A DNA stretch of 52,612 bases from a bacterium (GTDB taxonomy: Bacteria; Sysuimicrobiota; Sysuimicrobiia; Sysuimicrobiales; Segetimicrobiaceae). The stretch's first letter is position 1, and the number at the start of each line of letters is the position of its first letter. Shown here in pieces: positions 7,720-15,792 of this stretch. The position numbers were made by a program, and so were the translations under genes. The stretch spans positions 1 through 52,612 of the forward strand of contig DASYZR010000115.1 in assembly GCA_035945995.1 (NCBI GenBank), read 5' to 3'. The notes below the pieces were generated by a model, which did not search any database, was not told the DNA's origin, and saw nothing but the letters and a program-made list of their open reading frames with translations.

Positions 7720-8761
7720 TGGTCACGCCCACCCCGGCTTGGGCTCCGCGGATGCGGCGGCCAAGCCCGTAAGACACTTGAGGACCGTCCGCCTGTTTCC
7801 GCGCTCCTCGGCCGCGGTCAGGGTCTGGCGAAAGAGCGCCCGGGACCGCCGGTGGTCACCTTGCCGAAGCACCGCGTATCCCAAGTTATGGAGCGTCTGT
7901 CCAGTTTAATCTTGTTCTCCGCAGGCGCGCAGGAGCGGTAACGCCTCCTCATAGAGAGCCGCCGCTTTTGGATACTCCCCGCCGGCGCGAGCCGTATTGG
8001 CAAGACAGTTCAACGTCCGGGCAAGCTTCCACGTGCTCCCCCGCCCGATGCAGGGCCACGGCGCCGCTCCAGCCACTCCGCGGCCTGAGCGAGGTCGCCC
8101 GAGCCTTCCGCGGCATCGCCGCGCGCGACGTCTGTTGTCGGGGCAGGGCCGCGCGGTTCCCCATGGTGAGCAGTCCGAATCGATCGTCCACCCGGGCGAC
8201 GAACAACGACACCGCCTCAGATTGCCGCGCTCCTGCCGGCGCGAGCCCTGCGTCGACTCGGGGCAGCGACAGCGACGGTACGCGGTAGGCCAACTCGCCG
8301 GCGATTTCCAGCCGCTCGCGGCTGGTCGCGCGGATTCGGAGGTTCGGGCCCCGGCGTAAACAGGGCATCGGCCAGTCTTCCGCAGGCGTCCAGTACGTGC
8401 TCGCAGTTATCGAGCAGAAGCAGGAGCGATTTGGAACGTAGCGCGTCAATCAGTAAGTCGGGGAGTGAGCGCCCCGGCTGTTCAGCCACACCCAACGCGG
8501 CGACGACCGTGTGAGGGACGAGGCCGGGGTCGGAGAGGCCCGCCAAGTCGGCAACCCACACCCCGTCGGCATAATCCGGCAGCAGTCGACCCGCTACTCC
8601 CAGGGCGAGCCGGGTCTTGCCGCATCCCCCGCTGCGGTGAGGGTGAGCAATCGGGTGCGGGCGAGGAGACGCTTGGCCTCGGTGATTTCCCGCGCCCGCC
8701 CGAGGAAACTGGTCAGCGACATCGGGAGGTTGTTCGGCCGCGAAGCCCGTGCATCGGCCAT
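7720..8761 (-). pseudogene. Remnant of an NB-ARC/TPR (AfsR/LuxR-type) signalling ATPase
   Basis: Reading from ATG 8761 on the minus strand, the frame encodes NNLPMSLTSFLGRAREI and LLTLTA, then needs one base change in a G run to reach the Walker A GGCGKTRLAL. It continues through VWVADLAGLSDP and LLLLLDNCEHVLDA, breaks again near 8360-8400 before SRERLEIAGELAYRVPSLSL, loses a large part, and ends with TPR-like repeats (EYPKAAALYEEALPLL, NLGYAVLRQGDHRRSRALF) interrupted by TAA. Full relatives are far longer, with cyclase or DNA-binding domains. This copy is clearly degraded. Confidence 0.7.
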
Positions 8762-9218
8762 GGCGACCTCCACGGTCGCAAGAATGGGCCGCGATTACTG
8801 CCGACGTTCAGCGGAGGACGCTGCCGGTCCTCTGCCGGCTGGCCGAGATGCCGACCAGCGCGGTCTCATCGGCGACCCGCAGGCCCGGCGGCTCGATATT
8901 TCGGGGACCGCCCGCGGCCCAGATGGACAATCCAAGGTAACGCGCAGAGCGTGAATGCGCGCGCAGAAGGACACCCGTTGGGCCGGCTGCAGCGCAATGT
9001 CCCCCGTGCGGCCTCGGGTTCAGCCTGTCTTCCGCGCCGTTTCGATTGTCCGACCGCCACTGGAAGATCTGGACTCTGAACAGGGCCGGCACCCGCTATG
9101 TTGGCCGGAGACTCTCATTCGAACTGAAGCCACCCCTCCGATGATTGGGACGCCCGTAACGGATCGTCAGCAGACGAGTCTTCAGCTCCTACCATTGCGA
9201 GGATCATGTCACACATCT

Positions 9219-9234
9219 GTAACGGCGCTGTTAC
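9219..9234. promoter_or_regulatory. Palindrome upstream of the cupredoxin promoter
   Basis: GTAACGGCGCTGTTAC is a 16-bp near-perfect palindrome (one mismatched pair) that ends immediately upstream of the -35 element at 9235. This is a typical place for an activator or a repressor of the cupredoxin gene; the regulator is not identifiable. Confidence 0.5.
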
Positions 9235-9263
9235 TTGGAGGTCGCCCGCGGTACTGCTATCAT
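9235..9263 (+). promoter_or_regulatory. Sigma-70-type promoter of the cupredoxin gene
   Basis: TTGGAG (9235-9240) and TATCAT (9258-9263) are separated by 17 bp. The start point would be near 9270, upstream of the GGGGAGGG ribosome binding site at 9283-9290. Confidence 0.6.
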
Positions 9264-9296
9264 CAGGCAAGCGACTGCAGGCGGGGAGGGATGCAC

Positions 9297-9746
9297 GTGA
9301 AAATCCGGCTGACCGTGGCGACGTTTCTGGCGGTGGCGCTGCTGCTCGGCGCGAGCCTGATGACATCCGCGCAGACCACGTCGACGCGAATCATCAAGGT
9401 ATCGATGGTGTCGTACAGATTCGATCCCAGCATTGTCACGATGAACGTTGGAGATCGAATCACGCTGCAGGTCACCAACGACGACAAAGCCCATCCAGGT
9501 CGAGCGCACAGCATTGCGTCCCCGTTCTTTCAGAGCCTGAACTACACCGTGACCGGCGACGCGCAGCAAGGTGTGGCGAAAAGCGACGGCTGGAAATACG
9601 TTCTGATCGACAACGGCAAGACCGCTGAAGTGACGTTCGTGCCACAGACACCCGGACAATTCAACTTCTTGTGCGAGCAGTACAATCACGCGTCGCTCGG
9701 CCAGGTCGGGACATTTATCGTCTGGCCTGCGGGGTACAAACCGTAA
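9297..9746 (+). CDS. Secreted cupredoxin-domain protein
   Basis: A 149-residue exported protein with a signal peptide (VATFLAVALLLGASLMTSAQ, cleaved near residue 27) and one cupredoxin domain. Candidate copper ligands are the His in RAHSIAS and the Cys and His in the C-terminal loop FLCEQYNH. That loop lacks the usual methionine (SLGQVG instead), so the site may resemble red-copper or CuA-like centres more than plastocyanin. GTG 9297 is chosen because GGGGAGGG lies 7 nt before it; ATG 9291 abuts that site. It has its own promoter and palindrome. A role in periplasmic electron transfer is inferred. Confidence 0.75.
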   Translation: MKIRLTVATFLAVALLLGASLMTSAQTTSTRIIKVSMVSYRFDPSIVTMNVGDRITLQVTNDDKAHPGRAHSIASPFFQSLNYTVTGDAQQGVAKSDGWKYVLIDNGKTAEVTFVPQTPGQFNFLCEQYNHASLGQVGTFIVWPAGYKP

Positions 9747-9833
9747 CCTGGCGACCAAGTAAGTCAAGATGTGGGGAGGCTCCGGCTCGAGTCCCTCCTG
9801 CCCTTCAAGGCGGAAAGATTGAACATGATGAGA

Positions 9834-10295
9834 CTAACCGCGTCGCTGCTTTCGTGAAAGGGCCTTCTTCAGGAAATACTTCTTGTGCTGCATCGGGTAT
9901 CCATCGAGCACACCGATTTCCTCATAACCAAGTTGCTTGTAGAAGTCCGGCGCCTGGAAGCTGTGTGTGCCGAGCATCGCAACGTGACAGCCTCTGGCAA
10001 ATGCCTCCCGCTCGGCAGCCTGCATCAACTTCGATCCGAGCCCTCGTCCGCGGATGTCTTCGCTTACCCACAGCAACTTGATATCCAGACATCCTCCCCA
10101 GGTGTAAGCGTAGATGCCGGCGATCATCTGCCCGGATGAATCGCGCAGAAAAATCGCGAGTTCCTTGAAGTCGTAGATCTTCGTCTCGTCTACGTTGAAG
10201 GTGTCGATGCGATCCCTGAGAAGGTCGACCTCCAGGCCATCGGGATGCGTATCGATGTCGAACTGGGTTTGCTCCACAGTCGGCCCCCCAGACAT
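9834..10295 (-). CDS. GNAT-family N-acetyltransferase
   Basis: A 153-residue GCN5-related acetyltransferase. The acetyl-CoA loop is the RGRGLGSKLM segment near residue 82, followed by the AEREAFARGC helix and the family FYKQLGYEEIG strand-turn. It transfers an acetyl group to an unknown small substrate. Base composition is unlike the rest of the window: line 9901-9960 has 32 G/C of 60. It is the first of three minus-strand genes of similar composition, suggesting recent acquisition. Confidence 0.85.
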   Translation of the reverse strand: MSGGPTVEQTQFDIDTHPDGLEVDLLRDRIDTFNVDETKIYDFKELAIFLRDSSGQMIAGIYAYTWGGCLDIKLLWVSEDIRGRGLGSKLMQAAEREAFARGCHVAMLGTHSFQAPDFYKQLGYEEIGVLDGYPMQHKKYFLKKALSRKQRRG

Positions 10296-10327
10296 CGTCC
10301 GCGCGAGTCATCACCTCATTCTGGCAG

Positions 10328-10987
10328 TCAGATTGGCTCCCGTGTTCCCGAGACGAAGAAAAAGGAGTCGTGCACCCTCTGTCCGCGCGTATCAAAACCA
10401 AAGCGGGTTAATCTGTTTGCGAGTAAGGCCGGATGGTAATAGACTTTCACAATGCCAAAGGTACGCCCGTCAGAAGTCCTTCGAGTTTCACGAATTCCTA
10501 GTCTTTCTGGGATCGGCCTGTCTCGGAAATCCTCGCACTGGTCCACGATGAACACTTTGCCACCGGGGCGAACGGCGGTCCGCACCTTGTCCAGAAAGGT
10601 ATCCACAAGATCGGGCGGCACGTGAGAGAGCCAAAATGCCATGAACACCAAATCGTACTCACTCTCGGGCTGCCACTCGAACAGGTCTGCCTGCCGATAC
10701 TGCACTCTGGCGTCGGCGACGCTGGAGCGGTTGAGTTCGAGCATTTCGGGAGAGGCATCAATGGCGATGATTTCCTGTCCGATGTTGACCAGCTCTTTCG
10801 TCCAAATTCCGGTTCCGCATGCAAGCTCTAGGATGTGCTCGAATGGACCCATCGTGCGCAGGACGCGCTTCACCGTTTCGAATTGTTCTTGATAGGCGCC
10901 TGATCGCCCATACTCAGGTGCGCGCGCACGGTAGAATGCTATTTGCTCCCGAAGCAAGTCTCGCTCCATGGCCGGATCGTCCTTCAC
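10328..10987 (-). CDS. Class I SAM-dependent methyltransferase
   Basis: 219 residues. The SAM-binding motif I is ILELACGTGIWTKEL, followed by the acidic IAIDASPEML, a YRQADLF motif, and the post-motif LVFMAFWLSHVPP and RPGGKVFIVD strands. It is similar in layout to small-molecule methyltransferases. GTG 10987 is chosen because GGGGAGGG precedes it by about 6 nt; ATG 10969 is an alternative. It shares the low-GC character of the flanking GNAT genes. The substrate is unknown. Confidence 0.85.
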   Translation of the reverse strand: MKDDPAMERDLLREQIAFYRARAPEYGRSGAYQEQFETVKRVLRTMGPFEHILELACGTGIWTKELVNIGQEIIAIDASPEMLELNRSSVADARVQYRQADLFEWQPESEYDLVFMAFWLSHVPPDLVDTFLDKVRTAVRPGGKVFIVDQCEDFRDRPIPERLGIRETRRTSDGRTFGIVKVYYHPALLANRLTRFGFDTRGQRVHDSFFFVSGTREPI

Positions 10988-11009
10988 GGTTGCCCTCCCC
11001 GAGACCGCA

Positions 11010-11579
11010 TCAGGCCTCCAGTATTCCGACGACCTGAAACCATTGAGGCGTCGGCCGCGGGTTGTGTTGCACGGTCATGCCGATCCGCCGCATCACTGCC
11101 TTGGACGCCACGTTGTCGTATTCGGTGGTCGCTACGATGCGCCGCACGTTGAGATGCTCAAACGCAAAGCGCGTCAACGCGGCGGCCGCCTCTGACGCGA
11201 ACCCGCGACCGCGGTGCTCGGGCAAGACGGCGTAGAATAGGCCCACTTCCGGTGAGAACTTCGAATTCTCAGCGCCGCCAAAGAACGGTAGCTGGCCAAA
11301 CGGCGCGAGGCAGGGAACGAATCCGACCGAGCCGATGAGCCTTCCGGTCTCCCTCATGACAACGGCCCGATCGCCATACGGCGGCTGATGTAATTGGGCT
11401 AAGACAGCTTCCCCCAGCGCGTAGTATGTGACCCGCTCGCGATACGCCTCGGGGTCGCTTGGCCCGCCAAATGATACATGTATGAGGGTCGCGAACGCGT
11501 CGAGGTCGTCTGTTGTGAGCGGCCGTATCACCAGCCGGTTCGTTTCCAGTTCGCGCATGAGATGCACCTCGGCGACCAA
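11010..11579 (-). CDS. RimJ/RimL-type GNAT acetyltransferase
   Basis: 189 residues with the N-terminal LETNRLVIRPLTTDD signature of ribosomal-protein/alanine acetyltransferase relatives, a GLFYAVLPEHRGRGFASEA acetyl-CoA loop near residue 125, and a VRRIVATTEYDNVASKAVMRRIGM C-terminal half. The likely start is TTG 11579, 6 nt after GGAGGGGG; ATG 11558 is an alternative. It is the first gene of the minus-strand trio. Members act on proteins, peptides or antibiotics; the substrate here is unknown. Confidence 0.85.
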   Translation of the reverse strand: MVAEVHLMRELETNRLVIRPLTTDDLDAFATLIHVSFGGPSDPEAYRERVTYYALGEAVLAQLHQPPYGDRAVVMRETGRLIGSVGFVPCLAPFGQLPFFGGAENSKFSPEVGLFYAVLPEHRGRGFASEAAAALTRFAFEHLNVRRIVATTEYDNVASKAVMRRIGMTVQHNPRPTPQWFQVVGILEA

Positions 11580-11707
11580 TGTTCCCCCTCCATATTAGGC
11601 GAAAGGGTACCGGCCGTGCGACCGGCGTCAGATGTGTACGAGGCGCGCCGTGTTGCCCCGAAGCCAGCGCGTCGGAAACACAATCTCCGGGACTCGAAGG
11701 AGGCAGA

Positions 11708-12345
11708 ATGCGACTTGCAAAGCCGACGTGGCTCGTCGTGTGCGCAACCGTGGCCGGCGGCATCGCCCCGGCCGCCTTCGGTCCGTGGGCCTTGGCCGTC
11801 GGGGACCCCGCGGCGAAGGCCGAGATCATCGCCGCGTTTCGCAAACTCAACGCCCTGCCAAGCCTCCGGATTCGATGGACCGCGCCGGGGGGATGGGCGT
11901 GGCGGAGTTCGTCCAGCCAGACCAGCGGCACTTCTCCGGCAAGTCGGCCCAGGGGTCGTTGGAGATATTCCAAATCGGCACGGAGATCCGCACGCGCTAC
12001 GACTTCCCCGGCGCGTCGAGCGGGTGGCGGTGCGCGAAGAGCCGTGGGACCACCACATACTTCGATACCGACAAGATGCAGAAGGACACGACCACCGAGG
12101 TCGTCCGCAAACCGGACACCGTGATCGACGGCGCGCCGGTCCACGCCTACGCCGACGCGAAGACCAACGGCGAACTGTACGTCGGCGCACAGACGGGCCT
12201 GCCACGCCGTGCCGTCGACCCGGCGAAACCCGCCACGGCGGATCCCTACGATTACGGGGCGCCGATCACGATCACGCCGCCGCCGTGCGGGTGGGACATT
12301 CGCGCCCGCGATCGCGCGGCAACCGGACAGTCTAGCTATAGCTAA
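11708..12345 (+). pseudogene. Exported LppX/LolA-like hypothetical protein with a frameshift in a G run
   Basis: ATG 11708 follows AGGAGG (11698-11703) by 4 nt. It starts a signal peptide (MRLAKPTWLVVCATVAGG) and the KAEIIAAFRKLNALPSLRIRW segment. After the G6 run at 11887-11892 the coding continues in another frame (MGVAEFVQPDQRHFSG to TPPPCG, stop 12343-12345). One additional G restores a continuous protein of about 212 residues. The second half has the mixed beta pattern of lipoprotein-carrier-like domains, including FQIGTEIRTR and YVGAQTGLPRR. The shift could be a real lesion, phase variation or a homopolymer sequencing error. Confidence 0.6.
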
Positions 12346-12367
12346 CAGCTCCGCGGGACGGCGAGCG

Positions 12368-12766
12368 TCAGCTCGATGAGGATCGCACGCTTTCTTTCTT
12401 GATGGTCCGCACACCCCGGCCGGCGTCGTGGTAGCTGCGGGTCGCCTGGATGCCGAAGTAGACGGCCGCAAGCGTAAGGGCAAACAGCGCCCAGACGAGC
12501 GCCACCGTCTTGTTGCTGAGCTCCTGGGTCAATAACGAGATCAGAAATGCCAGCGCCGCGCCGAACGCGATCCCGAAGAAGACCAGGTGTACCGCGACCG
12601 AGCCCGCCGCCCGGCTGATCTGGTCCAGCTCCTGTTCGCTCACGCTGTACATTTCGATCACCCGGGAGACCGGCACGATGGTGACTTCCCCAACCGACGT
12701 ATGCTCCGGAGCAAGAAGGCGCGGCTTCGACATCAGAGCGTCGTCGATTTGCGGCTCCACGGCCAT
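12368..12766 (-). CDS. Hypothetical protein with two membrane helices
   Basis: 132 residues from ATG 12766, which follows GGGAGGAG by 6 nt. The N-terminal 55 residues are soluble, a VSEQELDQISRAAGS helix leads into two hydrophobic segments (VHLVFFGIAFGAALAFLISLL and TVALVWALFALTLAAVYFGI), and the C-terminus is basic and serine-rich. No family is recognised. It lies between convergent and co-directional envelope genes; the M23 gene upstream on the same strand is only about 30 bp away at its 3' end, so they may share a transcript. Confidence 0.65.
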   Translation of the reverse strand: MAVEPQIDDALMSKPRLLAPEHTSVGEVTIVPVSRVIEMYSVSEQELDQISRAAGSVAVHLVFFGIAFGAALAFLISLLTQELSNKTVALVWALFALTLAAVYFGIQATRSYHDAGRGVRTIKKESVRSSSS

Positions 12767-12797
12767 CGATTCTCCTCCCCTCACTGGGGCTGCCGTT

Positions 12798-13559
12798 TCA
12801 GTTCAAATAGCCGGTCGGATCTTGAGGGACGCCGTTCTCGAACACCTCAAAGAGCAGGTGAGGCCCGGTGCTCCATCCCGTGCTCCCGATGCGGCCGATC
12901 TCCTGACCCTGTGCCACACGTATCCCCGATTGTACCGTCCAGGCTGAGAGATGGGAGTACGCCGTCTCGAGCCCGCCGCCGTGATCGACGATGACGAGCT
13001 GGCCGTACCCGCTCTTCCATCCGACGAACCGCACGATCCCCGGATATGCCGCGACGACGGGTGCGCCCAATTGGCCGGCGATGTCCAGCCCGGTGTGAAA
13101 TTCCCGTGTCCCGAAGATTGGATGTGTCCGCCAGCCGAAGGGCGATGTCACAGCCCCGCGTGAGGGCCAGGCCAGTCGCAGCCGTTTTCCCGCGTCCCGG
13201 GTCCCGGCTGCACGCGGCGCCTGGAATGGCGCTCTGACTCGTGGTTCGCCGACCGGCGAAGGTCCGCGGCGAGAAACCAGGACCGCCACCGGGGAACTGT
13301 GTGAGAACGTTTCCCCCGGCACGACCGCCGGGGCGGCGGGGGACACCTGCGCCGCCGGATCCGAACGGGCGGCGAGCGAAAGATCGGCCTGACGCAGGTG
13401 AAGGGCCCGGTTCGTTTCCGGATGGACGAGGGCGGGATCGTCCGACGTGGGCGGGTGAACGGCGCTCCCCGCGCTGGTCAATGGCAGCATCAGTGGAAGA
13501 ACGCCCAGAATGACGACCAGCAGCATGCCCGCGGGCGCGAATAGAGCCGCACAGGGCAT
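12798..13559 (-). CDS. M23 peptidase-domain protein with an altered zinc ligand
   Basis: 253 residues from ATG 13559 (GGGAGG 4 nt before). It has a signal/anchor helix (residues 9-30), a low-complexity linker (35-125), and a LytM/M23 domain (130-253). H155 and D159 of the HxxxD zinc motif (FHTGLDIAG) and H203 (YSHLS) are present. The usual HxH motif reads H234-L-L236: the codon at the third-ligand position is CTC where the family has a CAC/CAT histidine. It is therefore probably inactive as an endopeptidase. It may act as an activator or a peptidoglycan-binding protein, as with EnvC/NlpD-type degenerate LytM proteins. Confidence 0.82.
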   Translation of the reverse strand: MPCAALFAPAGMLLVVILGVLPLMLPLTSAGSAVHPPTSDDPALVHPETNRALHLRQADLSLAARSDPAAQVSPAAPAVVPGETFSHSSPVAVLVSRRGPSPVGEPRVRAPFQAPRAAGTRDAGKRLRLAWPSRGAVTSPFGWRTHPIFGTREFHTGLDIAGQLGAPVVAAYPGIVRFVGWKSGYGQLVIVDHGGGLETAYSHLSAWTVQSGIRVAQGQEIGRIGSTGWSTGPHLLFEVFENGVPQDPTGYLN

Positions 13560-13844
13560 CGGACCTCCCTGGAGTCGTCGAACGTAAGTTGACTTATCCG
13601 CTGCCCCACGCATGAGGTCCGCAAACCTAATCGTATAATGCACATTTCCGGGGTGGATCATGACCCGCTGACGACAAGGTGGCACTATCGTGCAGTCGAA
13701 CCGCCGTCTGCGTCGGAGTATTGCGGAAGAATTCCGCCGGAATTTTCACGATGGGTTCCTCAACACTTCCCGTGGAAGGAATCGACTGCGGCTTCGGAGA
13801 GCGGGTCTGGGGAATGCGCGGGTTCGGCCGAGAAGCCTCTGTTC
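13560..13844. other. Divergent intergenic region between the M23 and aspartoacylase-like genes
   Basis: About 285 bp. A TATAAT hexamer on the plus strand (13634-13639) has no good -35 partner. An open plus frame from 13638 continues into the aspartoacylase gene but its first 69 codons look non-coding. Nothing else is supported. Confidence 0.4.
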
Positions 13845-14819
13845 ATGACGCACACGCGTCTCAGGCTCGACGAATTCGAGGTGAGCCGCCGGCCCGGGCG
13901 CCGTCGTGTGATGGTCACCGTGGACGCGAATCCCCCGGTCGACCTCCCGTTGCTCGTGATCGCCGGCGACCGCCCCGGACCGGTGTTCGTCGCGGCGGCC
14001 GGCGTTCACGGGGACGAGTACGAAGGGCCCCGGGCGCTCTGGGAGATCTACGACTCGCTGCCGCCGTCCTCCCTGTCCGGCGTGCTCGTCGGCCTCCCCA
14101 TCTGCAACCCGTGGGCATTTGCCGCGGGATCGCGCACCACGCCTCCGCAGCTCGACGGCGTCAACCTCGCCCGCACGTTCCCCGGGGATCCCGCGGGGTC
14201 TTCGACGCAGCGCCTTGCCGCGGCGCTGCTGTCGTTCGTCATGCGACTCCGCCCGTCGCTGTTTCTCGACCTCCACAGCGGCGGAGTGCGGTACCGGTTC
14301 CTGCCGGCCGTCGCCTACCGGCAGGGGCTGGGCGATACCGCTCGCGCACGCGCGGCCGCGCGTGCCTTCGGCCTCGTCAACCTCTGCCGCGCGCGGGACC
14401 ATCCGGGCACCTTCAACACCGAGACCGCACGGCGCGGCATCACGACGCTCGGGAACGAGATGACGGGCGCCGGTGGATGCCTCGACGAGGACGTCGAGGC
14501 CGACTACCAGGGCGTTCTCAACCTGCTGCGCTGGCTCGGGATGCTGCGCGACCGGCCGGCGCCGGAGGCGGCGGGACCCTTCTGGCAGACGACCGAGGTG
14601 CCGGCGCCGTCGGGCGGATGCGCGGAGGTCCTGCGTACGGTGGGCGACGCCGTGCCGGACGGCATGCCGATTGCGTCGGTGCGGTCGCCCCTGGGGGAGG
14701 TGACCGGCGAGGCGAGGGCCCCCCACGCCGGAACGATTTGGGTGACGCGGCACCTCAGGGTGATCGAGGCGGGAGAGATGATCGGCGCCGTCGCCCGGCC
14801 CGTCCCGGACGACGAGTGA
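13845..14819 (+). CDS. Succinylglutamate desuccinylase/aspartoacylase-family zinc hydrolase
   Basis: 324 residues from ATG 13845. The zinc ligands H55 and E58 lie in GVHGDEYEG and H144 in DLHSGG. The substrate-binding NLARTFPG segment is at 107-114 and the C-terminal beta domain carries the APHAGTIW barrel motif. The family (M14 fold) removes acyl groups from N-acyl amino acids such as N-acetylaspartate or N-succinylglutamate. An upstream extension to 13638 is rejected because it does not look like the family. A nitrilase-like gene follows after 92 bp, so the two may process the same amide substrate. Confidence 0.82.
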   Translation: MTHTRLRLDEFEVSRRPGRRRVMVTVDANPPVDLPLLVIAGDRPGPVFVAAAGVHGDEYEGPRALWEIYDSLPPSSLSGVLVGLPICNPWAFAAGSRTTPPQLDGVNLARTFPGDPAGSSTQRLAAALLSFVMRLRPSLFLDLHSGGVRYRFLPAVAYRQGLGDTARARAAARAFGLVNLCRARDHPGTFNTETARRGITTLGNEMTGAGGCLDEDVEADYQGVLNLLRWLGMLRDRPAPEAAGPFWQTTEVPAPSGGCAEVLRTVGDAVPDGMPIASVRSPLGEVTGEARAPHAGTIWVTRHLRVIEAGEMIGAVARPVPDDE

Positions 14820-14911
14820 GGCGCGGCGGGCGCGGGCCCGGACGGGAGACGTCCTGCACGACGACGAAGTCCTGAACGGCGAAACTCGTTTCGTTCAACC
14901 GGAGGACGCGC

Positions 14912-15730
14912 ATGCGGATCGCGTTGTGCCAGCTCGTTTCGTCCCCGCGGAAGTCCGACAACCTCGAGGCCGCGGCCGGGGCCATCCGCGAGGCGAAGCG
15001 CCGCGGCGCCGCCCTCGCGCTGCTGCCCGAGGTCTTCATGGCCTACCTGCATCCAAAGGATCCCACCACAGCGGCCGAGATCGCGGAGCCCGTGGACGGC
15101 CCGTTCGTGTCGGGATTGGCCGCGGAGGCCCGCTCCCAGCACCTCTACGTCGGCTGCGGCCTGTGGGAGACGGCATCCGGCGAGCGCGAGCGTGCGTTCA
15201 ACACGACCGTGCTGATCGGTCCCGACGGGCGCCTGCTCCTCGCCTATCGCAAGACGCACCTCTACGACGCCTTCGGGTATCGGGAGTCGGACCGCATCGT
15301 GCCGGGGACCGAATCTCCGGAGGTGGTGCGCACGCCGCTCGGGACCCTTGGGCTGCTCGTCTGTTACGAACTGCGCTTCCCGGAACTGAGCCGCCGTGTG
15401 GCCGTTGCCGGCGCCGACGTGCTGCTCCTCCCGGCCGCGTGGGTGGCCGGCCCGCTGAAGGAGCATCACTGGTCGACGCTGCTTCGGGCGCGGGCGATCG
15501 AGAACACGATGTACGTCGCGGCGGCGAATCAGGCCGGGAACGTCTTTACGGCCGGGAGTCTGCTGGTCGATCCCATGGGCGTCACGGTGGCCGCGGGCGG
15601 GGAAGACGCCGGCCTGGTGACCGGCGACGTCGATCTCGCGCGTATCGCGGCAGTCCGCGAGAAGCTGCCGGTCCTGCGGCATCGGCGGGAGAACCTGTAC
15701 GTCCCGCCTCCCGCCGGCGTCCGCCGGTAG
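14912..15730 (+). CDS. Carbon-nitrogen hydrolase (nitrilase superfamily)
   Basis: 272 residues. The catalytic triad is visible: E40 (LLPEVFM), K114 (YRKTHLYDA) and C151 (LVCYELRFPE). The EDR... and RAIENTMYV helices are also typical. The pattern is closest to omega-amidase/Nit2-like and other aliphatic amidases that hydrolyse amides to acids and ammonia. CGGAGGA precedes ATG 14912. The upstream spacer contains the inverted repeat CGAAAC-TC-GTTTCG (14880-14893). Neighbouring deacylase and importer genes suggest catabolism of an imported amide or N-acyl compound, but the substrate is not shown. Confidence 0.88.
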   Translation: MRIALCQLVSSPRKSDNLEAAAGAIREAKRRGAALALLPEVFMAYLHPKDPTTAAEIAEPVDGPFVSGLAAEARSQHLYVGCGLWETASGERERAFNTTVLIGPDGRLLLAYRKTHLYDAFGYRESDRIVPGTESPEVVRTPLGTLGLLVCYELRFPELSRRVAVAGADVLLLPAAWVAGPLKEHHWSTLLRARAIENTMYVAAANQAGNVFTAGSLLVDPMGVTVAAGGEDAGLVTGDVDLARIAAVREKLPVLRHRRENLYVPPPAGVRR

Positions 15731-15792
15731 GCACCGCTTCACCGCATCCGGACGCGGCGGGGAGGGCGAAAATCGCCGGCACGATCGGGGCG

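Noticed and set aside
7880-7920. In-frame stop inside the TPR remnant considered as recoding
   Set aside because: The stop is TAA, not TGA, and the gene has several other frame breaks, so selenocysteine is not relevant.
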